Shown here one piece after another: positions 1-10,285 of a stretch of DNA of 64,000 bases; the stretch's first letter is position 1; each line of letters starts with the position of its first letter. The stretch is taken from NCBI RefSeq assembly GCF_022539505.1, contig NC_061510.1:222540043-222604042 (forward strand), read 5' to 3'. The notes below the pieces were generated by a model. That model was not told where the DNA came from. It saw only the letters and a program-made list of their open reading frames with translations, and searched no databases. Position numbers and translations under genes: made by a program. The DNA is from Lolium rigidum. Lineage: Eukaryota; Streptophyta; Magnoliopsida; Poales; Poaceae.

Positions 1-134
1 GTGAAAAATAAAAACAAGAAACAAAAAGATGCAATTGCAGGATCTAAAGGAAATAGCTTCGAGCACTCACACACCGGCAACAGTGCTAGGAAATAGCTTA
101 GTAGTCGGAGGATGTGAATACCTTTTACCTTACC

Positions 135-152
135 TCCCCGGCAACGGCGCCG
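135..152 (-). other. Primer-binding site, tRNA-Asp type
   Basis: Reverse complement reads GGCGCCGTTGCCGGGGA, which pairs with the 3' end of plant tRNA-Asp, the usual primer of the Athila lineage. It lies 11 bases inside the LTR end. The 3'-CCA pairing base differs here (CGTAAA where elements C and G read CAGAAA). Confidence 0.8.
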
Positions 153-163
153 TAAAAATAGCT

Positions 164-1634
164 TGATGTCTACGCACGCTTCTATTCCCGTAGACATTGT
201 TGGGCCTCCAAGAGCAGAGGTTTGTAGAACAGCAGCAAGTTTCCCTTAAGTGAATCACCCAAGATTTATCGAACTCAGGGAGGTAGAGGACAAAGATATC
301 CCCCTCAAGCAACCCCTGCAATCACGATACAAGAAGTCTGTTGTGTCCCCAACACACCTAATACACTTGTCAGATGTATAGGTGCACTAGTTCGGCGAAG
401 AGTTAGTGAGATGCAAGTGATATGGATGAATATGAGTGGTAATAACAATCTGAAATAAAGATGGCAGCGAGTAAACATGCAATAGAACAGTAAATAAACG
501 GAGATTCGATGTTCGTAAATAAGGCCTAGGGATCATACTTTCACTAGTGGACACTCTCAACATTGATCACATAACTGAATAAATAAATACTACCTTCTCT
601 ACACTCTCTTGTTGGATGACAAACACCATTCATTGTGTAGGGCTACAAGAGCTCCCTAAAGCCGGAGTTAACAAGCTCCACAACATCCGGTGTTCATATT
701 TAAGTAACCTTAGAGTGCATAATAGACCATTGCAATTATACCGAGTACTAACATAGCATGCACACTGTCACCGTCATGCTATGAAAGGGGGAATAGATCG
801 CATCAATACTATCATAGTAATAGTTAACTTCATAATCTACAAGAGATTACAATCATAACCTACGCCAAGTGCTACATGATGCGCACACTGTCAACATTAC
901 ATCATGGAGGAGGAATAGACTACTTTAATAACATCACTAGAGTAGCACATAGATGATATTCAACTAGATCACAAAGCTCATGATCACATAAAGATCACAT
1001 GGGAGAGAGAGATGAACCACATAGCTACGGTACAGCCCTTAGCCTCGGGGGACTACTACTCCCTCCTCATCATGGGAGACAGTAGCGGCGATGAAGATGG
1101 CGGTGGTGTCGATGGAGATGCCTTCCGGGGGCAATTCCCCGTCCCGGCGGCGTGCCGGAACAGAGACTTTTGTCCCCCGAATCTTGGCTTCGCGATGGCG
1201 GCGGCTCTGGAACTTTTCTCGTATCGTGGCTTATTGTTGTAGGCTTTTCGCGACGGAGACTTTATATAGGCGGAAGGGCAGCCTCGGAGGAGCCAGAGGG
1301 TGGCCCCACCATAGGGGGGCGCCCCCCCCTTGGCCGCGCCGCCATGTGGGGTGGGGCCCCCAGGGCTCCCCTCTGGTCCCTCTTCGGTGCTCTGGAAGCT
1401 TCCGGGAAAAATAAGATACTGGGCGTTGATTTCGTCCAATTCCGAGAATATTTCCTTTGTAGGATTTCTGAAACCAAAAACAGCAGAAAACAGGAACTGG
1501 CACTTCGGCATCTTGTTAATAGGTTAATTCCGGAAAATGCATATAAATGATGTAAAGTGTGTATAAAACATATGTGTATCATCATAAAAGTAGCGTGGAA
1601 CATAAGAAATTATAGATACGTTGGAGACGTATCA
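164..1634 (-). repeat. LTR, G/H-type Athila-like (5' LTR)
   Basis: Runs from TGATGTCTACG (minus-strand 3' end) to GACGTATCA (minus-strand 5' end TGATACGTC), about 1.47 kb, with TG...CA ends. The same sequence recurs with small differences at 27754-29278, 32550-34073 and, inverted, 37224-39112. The first bases on the minus strand form a near-palindrome, TGATACGT-n5-ACGTATC. Confidence 0.88.
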
Positions 1635-2260
1635 CCGGCCGTGGAGGCGAGGAGGAGCACAGCCACGTCATCACCAACTCGTCTGCTTCCTGGAGGTCTT
1701 ATCCCTGCTGCTTCTGGTGTGGAGGTAGCACACCGACGTTGTTCCTCTCGGCCGGCCGTGGCGGCGAGGGTGAGGACATCAATGGTGTTGCTACTGCTCC
1801 GCACTGGTTGCGGTGTCACAAGTGCATTGGAGCTGCGACTGCTTCATCAACGTCGCTGTCGAAGCGGCGTTCTTCCTGGGAAGTTCTTCACCAGGGGACT
1901 TATGATGGCGTCATTGCCCTGCCCCTGCACATTATGGCCGAAGGGCGGCCCTTCTCCCGGATATCTACCTCCACAGGGAGGCTTTTCTCCGGCTCGTCAT
2001 CGACAGACCTTGCTGACCGCGCCCCAAGTGGCTTGTTCCCCGGCGGCGTGGAAAGCAGTCGACGGCAGAGTCCTTTCTCCGGCGACGACTAGGGACCTGA
2101 TTGCGTTTTCAAAATTTATGCTAGGGTCCTGTACGCAAAATCAAAGGGCTGGTCTTTTATTTCTTGTTCTTTAGAGGCCCTTTCTATAATTTGGTATGTA
2201 ACCGTGTTGACTTAATGCAGCTCTCGGTCCTTCGGGACCTTTCCTGTTAAAAAAAACACG
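1635..2260 (+). other. GC-rich segment ending in an A-tract, possible retroposon 3' end
   Basis: Flank of the left-edge LTR. It has a long open frame (about 1557-2174) of low-complexity composition that I do not recognise. The 3' end looks like that of a grass LINE or retroposed transcript: a T-rich region, a small hairpin GGTCC-TTC-GGACC near 2230, then an A8 run at 2250-2257. No reverse transcriptase is visible upstream, so it may be 5'-truncated or an unrelated transcript tail. Confidence 0.3.
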
Positions 2261-2466
2261 CCTCAATTGTCACCAAAAAGTAGCTCGCAAAGACCTAGAT
2301 TGAGCCCTGCTGTCATGCGCAACCACATGCACGCAGAGCTCACTCGCGCCCTCTGCACCGTAGCCACGCGCCTTCCTTGCGATGCCATACACCGCTGCAT
2401 CATTGAGATTCATCGCCCAGGCTGATGGCCTTCATGACAGGCAGGCCCCACCATGTCGGCGGCAAT
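2261..2466. other. Unassigned sequence
   Basis: About 200 bases with no recognisable coding motif or repeat, between the A-tract and the duplicated block at 2467. It may be flanking low-copy DNA. Confidence 0.3.
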
Positions 2467-2680
2467 AGCAAATTTCCCATTGGCATCCTCCGATGGAAGC
2501 AGGGAGTAAGGGAGATTGCCCTAGACCCGGCGACTGCTAGGGTTGTGAGAGCATCTCTAACTGAGCCCGTAAATCCTCCTATGCAAATTTCCCATTGGCA
2601 TCCTCGTATTCTACCCAAGCGTGAGCAACAAATGAAAGGGTTGTGAGAGCATCTCTAACTGAGCCCGTAAATCCCGCCGG
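2467..2680. repeat. Imperfect tandem duplication, about 100-116 bp unit
   Basis: The phrase GCAAATTTCCCATTGGCATC occurs near 2467 and again near 2583. GAGAGCATCTCTAACTGAGC occurs near 2547 and again near 2645. The block precedes a hairpin and a TATA-like box upstream of a gene fragment, so it may be part of a promoter-bearing repeat. Confidence 0.65.
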
Positions 2681-2709
2681 AACCGAACTTTTCCGGCGGA
2701 TTTACGGGT
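2664..2709. repeat. Long hairpin (inverted repeat, about 17 bp stem)
   Basis: CCCGTAAATCCCGCCGGAA is followed, after an 8-base loop, by TTCCGGCGGATTTACGGG. The arms pair except for one bulged C. The hairpin lies about 90-130 bases upstream of the TATA-like box at 2799. Confidence 0.75.
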
Positions 2710-2798
2710 TTGGGCTGAAACGCGCGCAGATCAGCGCCCGCATACATGGGCCGGCCCGAATCGGAAGTTCAGGGGCCCGAGAAACTCCCCGCACGGCC

Positions 2799-2810
2799 CC
2801 TATTAAAAGG
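2799..2810 (+). promoter_or_regulatory. TATA-like box upstream of gene fragment
   Basis: CCTATTAAAAGG lies about 130 bases before the ATG at 2936, followed by a pyrimidine-rich, GC-rich leader. This is a plausible plant promoter from sequence alone. Confidence 0.4.
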
Positions 2811-2935
2811 GTTTGTGGAGGGGAGTTCGGTTCACAAACTCTACTCCCCTCCGCCGCTGCCGCCGCCTAGGTCCGCCAGCTCCGACGAGCAATTGCCGTC
2901 GCCCCTCCGCCGCATCGCCGCCCATAGAGGTCTGC

Positions 2936-3436
2936 ATGGCTAGCCGCGGTAGCTCCGGTAGGGCAAGAGGAAGCTTGGGCGGCGGGGACTCGCCGCCGCG
3001 TCCGCTCGTATTCCGCACCGAGGACGAGCGGCGGAAATGGGTCCACTCGGAGGGCGTGCGCAAGCGCAGCGCCCGCCGGTGGACCAACAGGGGGCTCACG
3101 CCCCCGGGGAAGCTTGCCAGGTACGCGCTCGGAGGTGAGGGGTCCTCCTCCGGCGGTTCGGACGCCCCCTTGGTCCGAGTCGGAGGAGGAGGAGGTGGAG
3201 GAGTCGGAGGAGGAAGATGAAGTGTCGGAGGAGGAGGAGGAAGTGGAGGAGGCGAAGATGGCTGTCGTCGCGCAGCCGGCTACGACGGTCGTGTCCGCCG
3301 AGGACTACGTCCACGACGATGAGGGGGAGGAGGCGGTCGTCGCTCAGGCTGTCGTCGCGCAGCCGGCTACGATGGCGGTGTCGGCCGAGGACTACGTCCA
3401 CGACGACGAGGAGGAGGAGGCGGTCGTTCCTCAACC
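2936..3436 (+). pseudogene. Broken gene fragment, Gly/Arg-rich N-terminus and acidic tract
   Basis: I do not recognise the product. From the ATG at 2936 the frame gives a short basic, Gly-rich protein beginning MASRGSSGRARG with a conserved-looking block FRTEDERRKW (about residues 28-37). Around 3165-3190 the reading shifts by one base into a strongly acidic Glu/Ser stretch, followed by two copies of a PAT...VSAEDYVHDDE unit. The frame then runs into LINE sequence at about 3437, so the 3' part is missing. The TATA-like box and GC-rich leader suggest a real former gene, perhaps one carried by a DNA transposon, but no transposase motif is visible. Confidence 0.4.
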
Positions 3437-3959
3437 AGGAACTCCCAGTTAACTTTGTCGTATGCTTTCTCGAAGTCGATTTTTAGCAAGATGCCCCAAA
3501 GCTTCTTGCGTTTGAGCTCGTGTATGATCTCTTGGAGAGCCAGGGCTCTGTCAAGGATGAAACTTCCCTTGATGAAGGCAGTTTGGTTTGGACTGATGAC
3601 GCGGTGGGCGATCGGGTCCAATTTTAGAGCAAAAGCCTTGGAGACAATCTTAAAGATAATGTTGATGAGTGCTATGGGTCTATACTATGTAATCTTGTCT
3701 GCACCAGGGATTTTAGGGATCAGAGATAGCACTCCATGATTAAGCCGGGAGATATCAACCCTCCCTAGGATGAAATTGTTCAGAATATGTAAAACCCCGT
3801 GTTTTATAAGCGGCCAACACTTCTGGAAGAAAGCAACCGGAAAACCATCCTGTCCCGGCGCCATGTCCGTTTTCATCTCCTTGACGATCTCGAAGAGCTC
3901 AGTTTCCGAATAGGTCAGGGCAAGTTTGAGGTTCTCCGCATGGGTCACCCTCGCCAAAC
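3437..3959 (-). pseudogene. LINE (L1-type) ORF2 reverse transcriptase fragment, part 2
   Basis: Minus-strand translation shows the start of a plant LINE reverse transcriptase. There is a block with MAPGQDGFPVAFFQKCW (about 3830-3880), then NQTAFIKGSFILDRALALQ (about 3530-3590) and the catalytic-domain motif KIDFEKAYDKVNWEFL (about 3440-3490). One frameshift near 3685 separates the first and later blocks. The fragment ends at 3437 without the YxDD region or a 3' tail, joined directly to the gene fragment on the left. On the right it is cut by Copia LTR A at 3960. The coding sequence that should precede it lies at 58981-59267. Confidence 0.85.
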
Positions 3960-4675
3960 TGATGGGATTCGTAGCATAGAAAACAAAAAATTTCCTACCG
4001 CGAGAACGCAATCCAAGCCAAGATGCAATCTAGAAGATGGTAGCAACGAGGGGATGAACGAGACTAACCCTTGAAGATTTCCAAAGCCTACGAGATTAGA
4101 TCTCGTTGTTGCAGAAGATGATCACTTGCCTCTTTCAAACGCGCGTAGAAGATCTTGACGGTGCCACAATCGGGTAGCACCTCCGTACTCGGTCACACGT
4201 ACGGTGTTGATGAAGACGACGTCCTCCTCCCCGTTCCAGCGGGCAGCGGAAGTAGTAGATCCTCCTCGGAATCCTGGCAGCACGACGGCATGGTGGCGGT
4301 GGTGATGGGGAACTCCGGCAGGGCTTCGCCTGAGCGTATGCGGGAGTTGTATGTGGAGGAGAGGTAGCTAGGGTTTGGGGAGAGGGGGCTTGGGCGCCGG
4401 CCAACTAGGGGCTGCGGCCAAGGGTGGCAAGGTGTATCCGGCCCCTCCCCTATGCTCCTCATTATATAGGTGGAAATCCCCAAGAGTTGTAGTCCAAGTC
4501 TTCGAATAAGACCCCAACAACAAAACCTCCCAAAAGTGGGAAACCTACTCAAGGGGGGAGTCCTACTCAAGGTGGGGCTCCCACCTTTCCTTGAGGTGGG
4601 TTGGCCAGCCACCTATGGTGGAGCCCACCTGGGACTCCTCCCCTTAGGGTTTGGCCGGCCATGCAAGGTGGAGTC
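3960..4675 (-). repeat. Copia LTR 'A' (BARE/Angela-like), 3' part, broken by gap
   Basis: Starts TGATGGGATTCGTAGC, the inverted 3' end of a Copia LTR, and is cut by the N gap. It contains the LTR promoter TATA (CCTATATAATGA read on the minus strand, about 4457-4470). The stretch 4213-4675 matches 57448-57910 of LTR K with roughly eight mismatches, so A and K look like two LTRs of one element rather than one sequence placed twice. LTRs of J (34315, 36835) are relatives. Confidence 0.8.
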
Positions 4676-4775
4676 NNNNNNNNNNNNNNNNNNNNNNNNN
4701 NNNNNNNNNNNNNNNNNNNNNNNNNNNNNNNNNNNNNNNNNNNNNNNNNNNNNNNNNNNNNNNNNNNNNNNNNNN
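4676..4775. other. Assembly gap (100 N)
   Basis: Exactly 100 N. It falls inside a Copia LTR on the left and Gypsy integrase coding sequence on the right, so the junction is not a real sequence. Confidence 0.95.
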
Positions 4776-5770
4776 AATTTATCGGCTTCGCTTCTATCCA
4801 CTTTGTAAATTTGTCGACGCCCCTACTAGCATATACTCCTTTCCTATTGGCCATGATTTGTGTAACTTGCCTCACCATGTCGAGTCCCCATTGTGCAAAG
4901 GGGCCACTACAAAGGTATTGGTGCTAGTTCGCTTGCCGGAGAGTGAGGTTTTGCGGCGAACCTTTGACACGCATCGCAAGTCCTTACTATTTCTTTGGCG
5001 TCCTCGATTGCTGTCAACCAAGAGAATCCTGCCCGAAAAACCTTGGCTGCGATGGCTCGACTACTTGCGTGATGGCCGCGCATATTCTTCGGGTGCACAT
5101 CCTTCGACATTGCTCTTCCTTCTTCTGGGCGTCACACCTTGGCAGACCACCCAAATACTTCGCTTGCACGAGCTTCTCCTTCTGACCACCGTGAAGGCTT
5201 TAGACCGTCGAATTACTCGCCTTGCTTCAACTGGATCGTCAGTATTTCTTTCCCCGAGGATGTATGGACAGCATATGCTTGCATCCAAGGAACCCGTACC
5301 ATCATCACAAGCTCTTGTTCATCTTCATCCTCCGTGGTTTTCGCGAGGGTGTCCGGGTTTTTCTTTTTTCCGCACCTTTTTTGGCTTTGTATACCCTCTC
5401 CGATATTTCTTCCCAAAACACTCCTCAAGTGACCGGGAGGCACTTGCGACCCGATGTTTGCGAGGACGTCGGCTTCATCGTTGCTCAACCCATCGATATG
5501 GTTTACCTCACATCCATCAAATAGCTTCTCGAGTTCATTGTACACCTCCTTGTATACGACCATGCTATCATTGATTGCATCACATTGATTCATAACTCAT
5601 TGGCCACTAATTGTGAGTCGCCAAAGATTTTTAGTCGAGTTGCGCCGCATGCCTTCGCCATCTTCATCCCATGTATGAGGGCTTCATATTCTGCTTCATT
5701 GTTAGACGCGTTAGGGAACGTCATCCGAAGGATATACTTCAATTTGTCGCCTTCAGGTGATATAAGTATG
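4776..5770 (-). pseudogene. Ty3/Gypsy (Tat-type) RNase H - integrase fragment
   Basis: Read on the minus strand from right to left. RNase H has NNEAEYEALIHGMKMA and FGDSQLVANEL (about 5590-5720). A linker follows with HIDGLSNDEADVLANIGS. The H2C2 zinc-binding domain of integrase ends CDACQRFA (about 4925-4990), and the start of the integrase core has GVDKFTKWIEAKPI (about 4778-4820). The order RNase H then integrase is that of Ty3/Gypsy. Stops and frame changes break it into pieces, so it is inactive. The right side ends abruptly at LTR B (5771) and the left side at the gap. Confidence 0.85.
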
Positions 5771-6950
5771 TGTTGACCGCCAAAACCCACCGTCGGGCAG
5801 CGACAGTCAGCACTAGTAGAGCCGGGAAGAGCCTAGAGCTGCGGCTGGCTGAGACCCCTCCGAGCGACGGCCCGCAATGCTCTTCTGGTCACACGCGGCG
5901 ATGCGAAGTGCAAGGGCGTGCACACCTGACCTATACCTGGTCAGAAGGTGATGGGGAATGCCTCGCTTAGTTCCTCGCATGGCATACACGTAAACATTAA
6001 ATACGAGCCTCGATCGGCTCTCAGGGTTATCTCGTGAATCGGCTCAAAGAGCCGATCCACCCATGATCCGTGCGGGGTGCACGAATACTTGGTGATCCTC
6101 GCTTGATCAAGATAAAGCTAATGAGATCTACGACGATTTAGGGTTTTCACCGCATAATCGGATCATCCTACTCCAGGTTGGGCCTCGCGGCCACGCACGG
6201 TGCTCATAAGCCGATCCTAAACAAGGCCAAAGAACCAACAATGTAGTTGATCCAACGGAACATCCTGTTTAGGACTTGCGAACGCCACCCTACATGCCAC
6301 TGGATCCTCCCCCCCTTTGTAAGGCCTAACTATTGCAGATATTAAACTAATCCTTGCAGAGCAAGGAGCAATCGTAACGGATCAGATCTACTAAACGATG
6401 AACAAGCAGGGTGCCGCCCCCATGCCTGAGATAGGCATGAGGACGGCTAGATATGCAAGGGTTGCACTACGTAAGCATGTTTATACGAAGAACAATGCTA
6501 ACCCTAACACATCTATGATAACTACGTTGCCCGCCATCAAAGACGCTTCAAGTACGGCAACGCATGAACAACGGAGCTTAGGGCTGCCTAGATCGCAAGA
6601 TGCGATCTAGGCAGCATGTCGCTTACCTCGATTGAAACCTCGAGACGAAGGAGTTGGCGATGCGCCGAGATTGGTTTGTTTTGGGGTGAACGTTGTGTTG
6701 TTGTTTATTCCATAAACCCTAGGTACATATTTATAGTCCAGGGACTTTCTAATGTGGGCATGCACTCAAACCGTGCACGGGTAAAACTCTAACTTCTAAA
6801 CTAAGATGCGATCTAATATGTTACAGATACACGGGCAATTTAGCCCAACTTGGTATAAAAGGCCGATTCACGTATTTCTTCCATGTATATATCTTCAAAC
6901 CCATCTTGATCGCGGCCCACCTCTGACTCGGTCAAATTCTGGTGATAACA
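5771..6950 (-). repeat. LTR of element B (3' LTR)
   Basis: About 1.18 kb, beginning TGTTGACCGCCAAAACCCAC and ending CAAATTCTGGTGATAACA. Matches 9121-10285 along its length with small differences. The minus-strand polypurine tract lies directly to its right. Confidence 0.85.
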
Positions 6951-7479
6951 CATGCCCCCCTGGTTTTGGAAATGACATTTCCAAAATCATTACGCTTTCT
7001 TTCGTCGGGTCATGTTGTGTGCAGAGCGAAAACCCGCCGCAGAATCCTTCATCATGATGCCTTGCCCTTCCGCTTCCACTTCTCGCGTGGCCTGCGAAAT
7101 TTTTCTGTTGGGCACCACTTCCTCGGAGACCGTTGTAGCACTCGAATCTCCCTCATATCCCCTTTTATCTCGGTTTCTCGTGACCTTTATAGTCCCGCTC
7201 TGTCCCTTTGAAGAAGATTATGATGGAGGGCCAGCCGATGACGTCTCAATCGGCTTCTTAAGAACAGAGTATCTACCAACCCGTTGCCCCCGAGCCTCGA
7301 CCAAGGCGAGAACAGATGGCGAGCCACCAAATGGTCCACCATCGGTCTCCACATCGCAATGCAGCGCCAGCCCGATTCGAACAAAATCGGCTTCCTAGGA
7401 GCAAAGCCTTCGTGGTGAGCTGTCCCCCGAACCATCATCTTGGCGTGATCGATGCAACTTACCCTTGACTCGATCCGCA

Positions 7480-7755
7480 TGTTCATGCTGTTCTTGTTGT
7501 CGATCGAGGTTGTGATCCTTCAAACTTGCCAAAAGGAGTTGGAGGTCCTTGAAGAGAGGATTCGCGTCCAAACACTTCCATTGAAGAGTTCATCCAATAG
7601 AGCCTCTCCATGTAACTTGATAACTGCTTCATGTAATCCTCGGAGCACCAACTCGTTGGAAGGACGAGCACCATGTTTGAGCCACCCGATGTCTCATCAT
7701 CGGCTTTCCTTTGCTTGGGGCGCCACTCGAACTCTGGTACTCGAATGCGCCTTGT
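7480..7755 (-). pseudogene. Gypsy gag/protease linker remnant
   Basis: The minus-strand frame contains EFEWRPKQRKADDETSGG followed by NMVLVLP. This resembles the linker between gag and protease of Tat-type Gypsy elements. It is cut on its upstream side by the captured spacer (7755-8752) and degenerates downstream. The remaining 6951-7480 shows no further recognisable domain. Confidence 0.5.
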
Positions 7756-8752
7756 GTATATCTTCCGGATATTGTCAACATAAAGTAATATAACGAGTGC
7801 AATATGCAAGTATGTAGGAATCAATGCACAGCTTAACACAAGTGTTTGCCTTTTTTTAGATAGAAGTAAATGGGTAAACCGACTCAACAATAAAAGTAGA
7901 AGAAAGGCTCCTTCGCAGAGGGAAGCAGGGATTAAATCATGTGCTAGAGCTTTTTAAGTTTTGAAATCATATAGAGAGTATAAAAGCAAAGTTTTGAGAG
8001 GTGTTTGTTGTTGTCAACGACTGATAGTGGGTACTCTAACTACCTCATCAACCGGACTTTCAAGAGCGGCTCCCATGAAGGACGTTCTCTCTACCAGAGA
8101 AGGTAGATCATCCCTCTTCTCTTTGTCTACACATGTACTTTAGTTTAGTTTTTTTTTTAGATGACACTCCTCCCAACCTTTGCTTTCTCAAGCCATGGCT
8201 AACCGAATCCTCGGGTGCCTTCCAACAATCACATACCGTGAAGGAGTGTCTATTTTCAAATGAAGTTGCTTACCGATGAATCAAAGCAAAACATGTGAAG
8301 AGAATTATTAATGGTTAATTAATAGGGGCCGGGAACCCCGCTGCCACTTTTTGCAAAGTTATTGACATGTTTGATGAAGCCACTAGTCCATTGTGAAAGT
8401 CCTGTCAAAAGTAAATGACAAGATCGGAAGATAAAACACCACATACTTCCTCATGAGCTATAAAACATTGACACAAATAAGAGATAATAGCTTTTGAATT
8501 GTTTAAAGGTAGCACATGAAGTATTTGCTTGGAATGGCAGAGAAATACCATGTAGTAGGTGTATATGGTGGACACAAGTGGCATAGTGTTTGGCTCAAGG
8601 ATCTTGGACGCATGAGAAGTATTCCCTCTCGATACAAGGTTTAGGCTAGCAAGGTTGTTTAAAGCAAACACAAGTATGAACCGGTACAAGCAAAACTCAC
8701 ATAAAAGACATATGAAAGCATTATAAGACTCTATACCGTCTTCATTGTTGTA
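7755..8752 (-). mobile_element. Captured internal fragment of an Athila-type spacer
   Basis: About 1 kb that matches the noncoding 3' spacer of elements C (from about 14275) and G (about 29590-30580), in the same orientation. One shared landmark is GTCAA(C/T)(A/G)TAAAGTAATATAAC at the left edge. Another is the block ending ACACCGTCTTC...TTGTTG at the right edge (ATACCGTCTTCATTGTTG here). No LTR or target duplication accompanies it. It sits between two gag remnants of element B. Confidence 0.75.
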
Positions 8753-8837
8753 TCTTTTTATCATTATATCAAAACCGATCGCTTGAACCGGCCTCCTCTC
8801 CATCTGCCATGGCGATAAACAACGAGTTAACATGTAG

Positions 8838-9059
8838 TTAACTTCCCGCGTTGCAGCTCGGTCCGTTCTTCGACGGGGTGGACAGGTCCACTCCGTCGAG
8901 CGCGCCTTCAGGTGAGAACCCTTTCCACCTGACGCCATGGGAGCGGGTTCTGTGGAAAGAGCCGATGAGGTCGGCTTCGAGGACTGCCTTGATCTCGTCA
9001 TGCTTCTTCTTGAGCTCGTCAGTCAGATCCTCGTACGTGACCGGAGTGCTTTCCGCCAT
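8838..9059 (-). pseudogene. Gag N-terminus of Tat-type Gypsy element B
   Basis: The ATG at 9059 (minus) begins MAESTPVTYEDLTDELKKKH and continues through SFHRTRSHGVRWKGFSPEGA to a stop near 8838, about 73 codons. This is the typical N-terminus of the gag polyprotein of grass Tat-type Gypsy elements, which normally continues for several hundred residues. The start lies about 60 bases inside the 5' LTR, as expected for a gag leader. Confidence 0.7.
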
Positions 9060-9120
9060 CTCGGATGTAGATGGCGATGCGGTGGATGTCGAAGATTGTC
9101 CCACCGGGCGTGCCAGAATG

Positions 9121-10285
9121 TGTTGCGGTCGAAACCCACCGTCGGGCAGCGACGGCAACACGGTAGAGCCGGGAACAACTAGGGCTGCGGCTGGCCCCGG
9201 TCCCTCGGAGCGACGGCCCGCAAAGCCTTCTGGTTACACGTCCGATGCTGTCGCAAGGGCGTGCCACCTGACCTATACCTGGTCAGGAAGGTGTTGGATT
9301 ATGCCTCGCTTAGTTTCCTGCATGGCATACACGTAAACGTTAAATACGAGCCTCGATCGGCTCTCAGGTTGTCCTGTGAATCGGCTCAAAGAGCCGATCC
9401 ACCCATGATTCGTACGAGGTGTACGAATATATGGTGGTCCTGCTTGATCAAGATAAAGCTTAAAGCGATCTACGACGATTTAGGGTTTTCACTGCATAAT
9501 CGGATCATCCTACTCACGATTGGGCCTCGCGCTCGCGTACGGTGATCGTGAGCCGATCCTAGACAGGGCCTAAAAACCAACACGAGGTTGATCCCCGGAA
9601 CATCCTGTCTAGGGCTAGCAAACTACACCATACACGCCGCTGGATCCTCCAACCCTTTGTAAGGCCTAACTATTGCGGATATTAAACTAATCCTTGAAGA
9701 ACAAGGAGCAACCGTAACGGATCGGATCTACTAAACAATGATCAAGCGGGGTGCCGCCCCTACACCTAGGATAGGTGTAAGGGCGGCTAGATGCATAAGG
9801 GTTGCACTACGACAGCATATGATACGAAGAACAATGCTAACCCTAACACATCTATGATAACTACGTTGCTCGCCATCAAAAAGGCTTCAGCACGAGCAAC
9901 GCACATGAACAACGTAATAAGCTTGTGCTGCCTAGATCGCAAGATGCGATCTAGGCAGCATGGTGCTTACCAGGAGAAACCCTCGAGACGAAGGAGTTGG
10001 CGATGCGCCGAGATTGATTGTGTTGAACGTTGGTTGTTGTTTATTCCATAAACCCTAGATACATATTTATAGTCCAGGGGACTTTCTAATTCAAGCGTGC
10101 ACCTAACCGTGCACGGGTAAAACTCTAACTCCTAACTGACACGTAATCTAATATGGTACAGATACACGGGCAAACTAGCCCAAACTTTGTATATAAGGCC
10201 GATTCACGTATTCCTTCTGTATATAATCTTCAAACCCATCTTGATCGCGGCCCACCTCTGACTCGGTCAAATTCTGGTGATAACA
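9121..10285 (-). repeat. LTR of element B (5' LTR)
   Basis: About 1.17 kb, TGTTGCGGTCGAAACCCACC to CTGGTGATAACA, the partner of 5771-6950. The minus-strand sequence just inside it, TCTGGCACGCCCGGTGGGAC, lies where a primer-binding site is expected; I cannot name the tRNA with confidence. Confidence 0.85.

Larger units (their letters stand above)
1..1634 (-). mobile_element. Athila-type non-autonomous LTR retrotransposon, 5' end (left-edge copy)
   Basis: The 5' LTR (164-1634), primer-binding site and 5' leader (1-134) of an element on the minus strand; the body lies beyond the left edge. The leader matches, in reverse complement, the leader of element H (about 39113-39280), and the LTR belongs to the G/H type (inner end TGATGTCTACG). 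A TATA-like stretch at about 1258-1270 would read as CCTATATAAA on the minus strand and marks the LTR promoter. Open frames in the GC-rich part of the LTR (about 1050-1550) are chance frames. No target duplication can be checked because only one end is present. Confidence 0.85.
5771..10285 (-). mobile_element. Deleted Tat-type Gypsy element 'B'
   Basis: Two LTRs, 5771-6950 and 9121-10285, both begin TGTTG and end GTGATAACA, enclosing about 2.2 kb. A G-rich polypurine tract (CCAGGGGGGCATG on the minus strand) abuts the left LTR, and gag starts near the right LTR, which fixes the minus orientation. Only a gag N-terminus (8838-9059) and a gag/protease linker remnant (about 7480-7755) remain. Between them lies a foreign 1-kb insert. 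Flanking pentamers differ (GTATG, ATTTG), and the two flanks belong to different elements, so the insertion history is not simple. Confidence 0.75.

Noticed and set aside
1012..2174. Several overlapping open frames of 70-205 codons on both strands
   Set aside because: They lie in GC-rich LTR and flank sequence, give low-complexity peptides, and the same frames recur in every LTR copy (13400, 20180, 28700, 33500, 60300) without conserved protein.
4470..5574. Long open frames running through the N gaps
   Set aside because: They owe their length to undetermined bases and are opposite-strand shadows of the Gypsy fragment.
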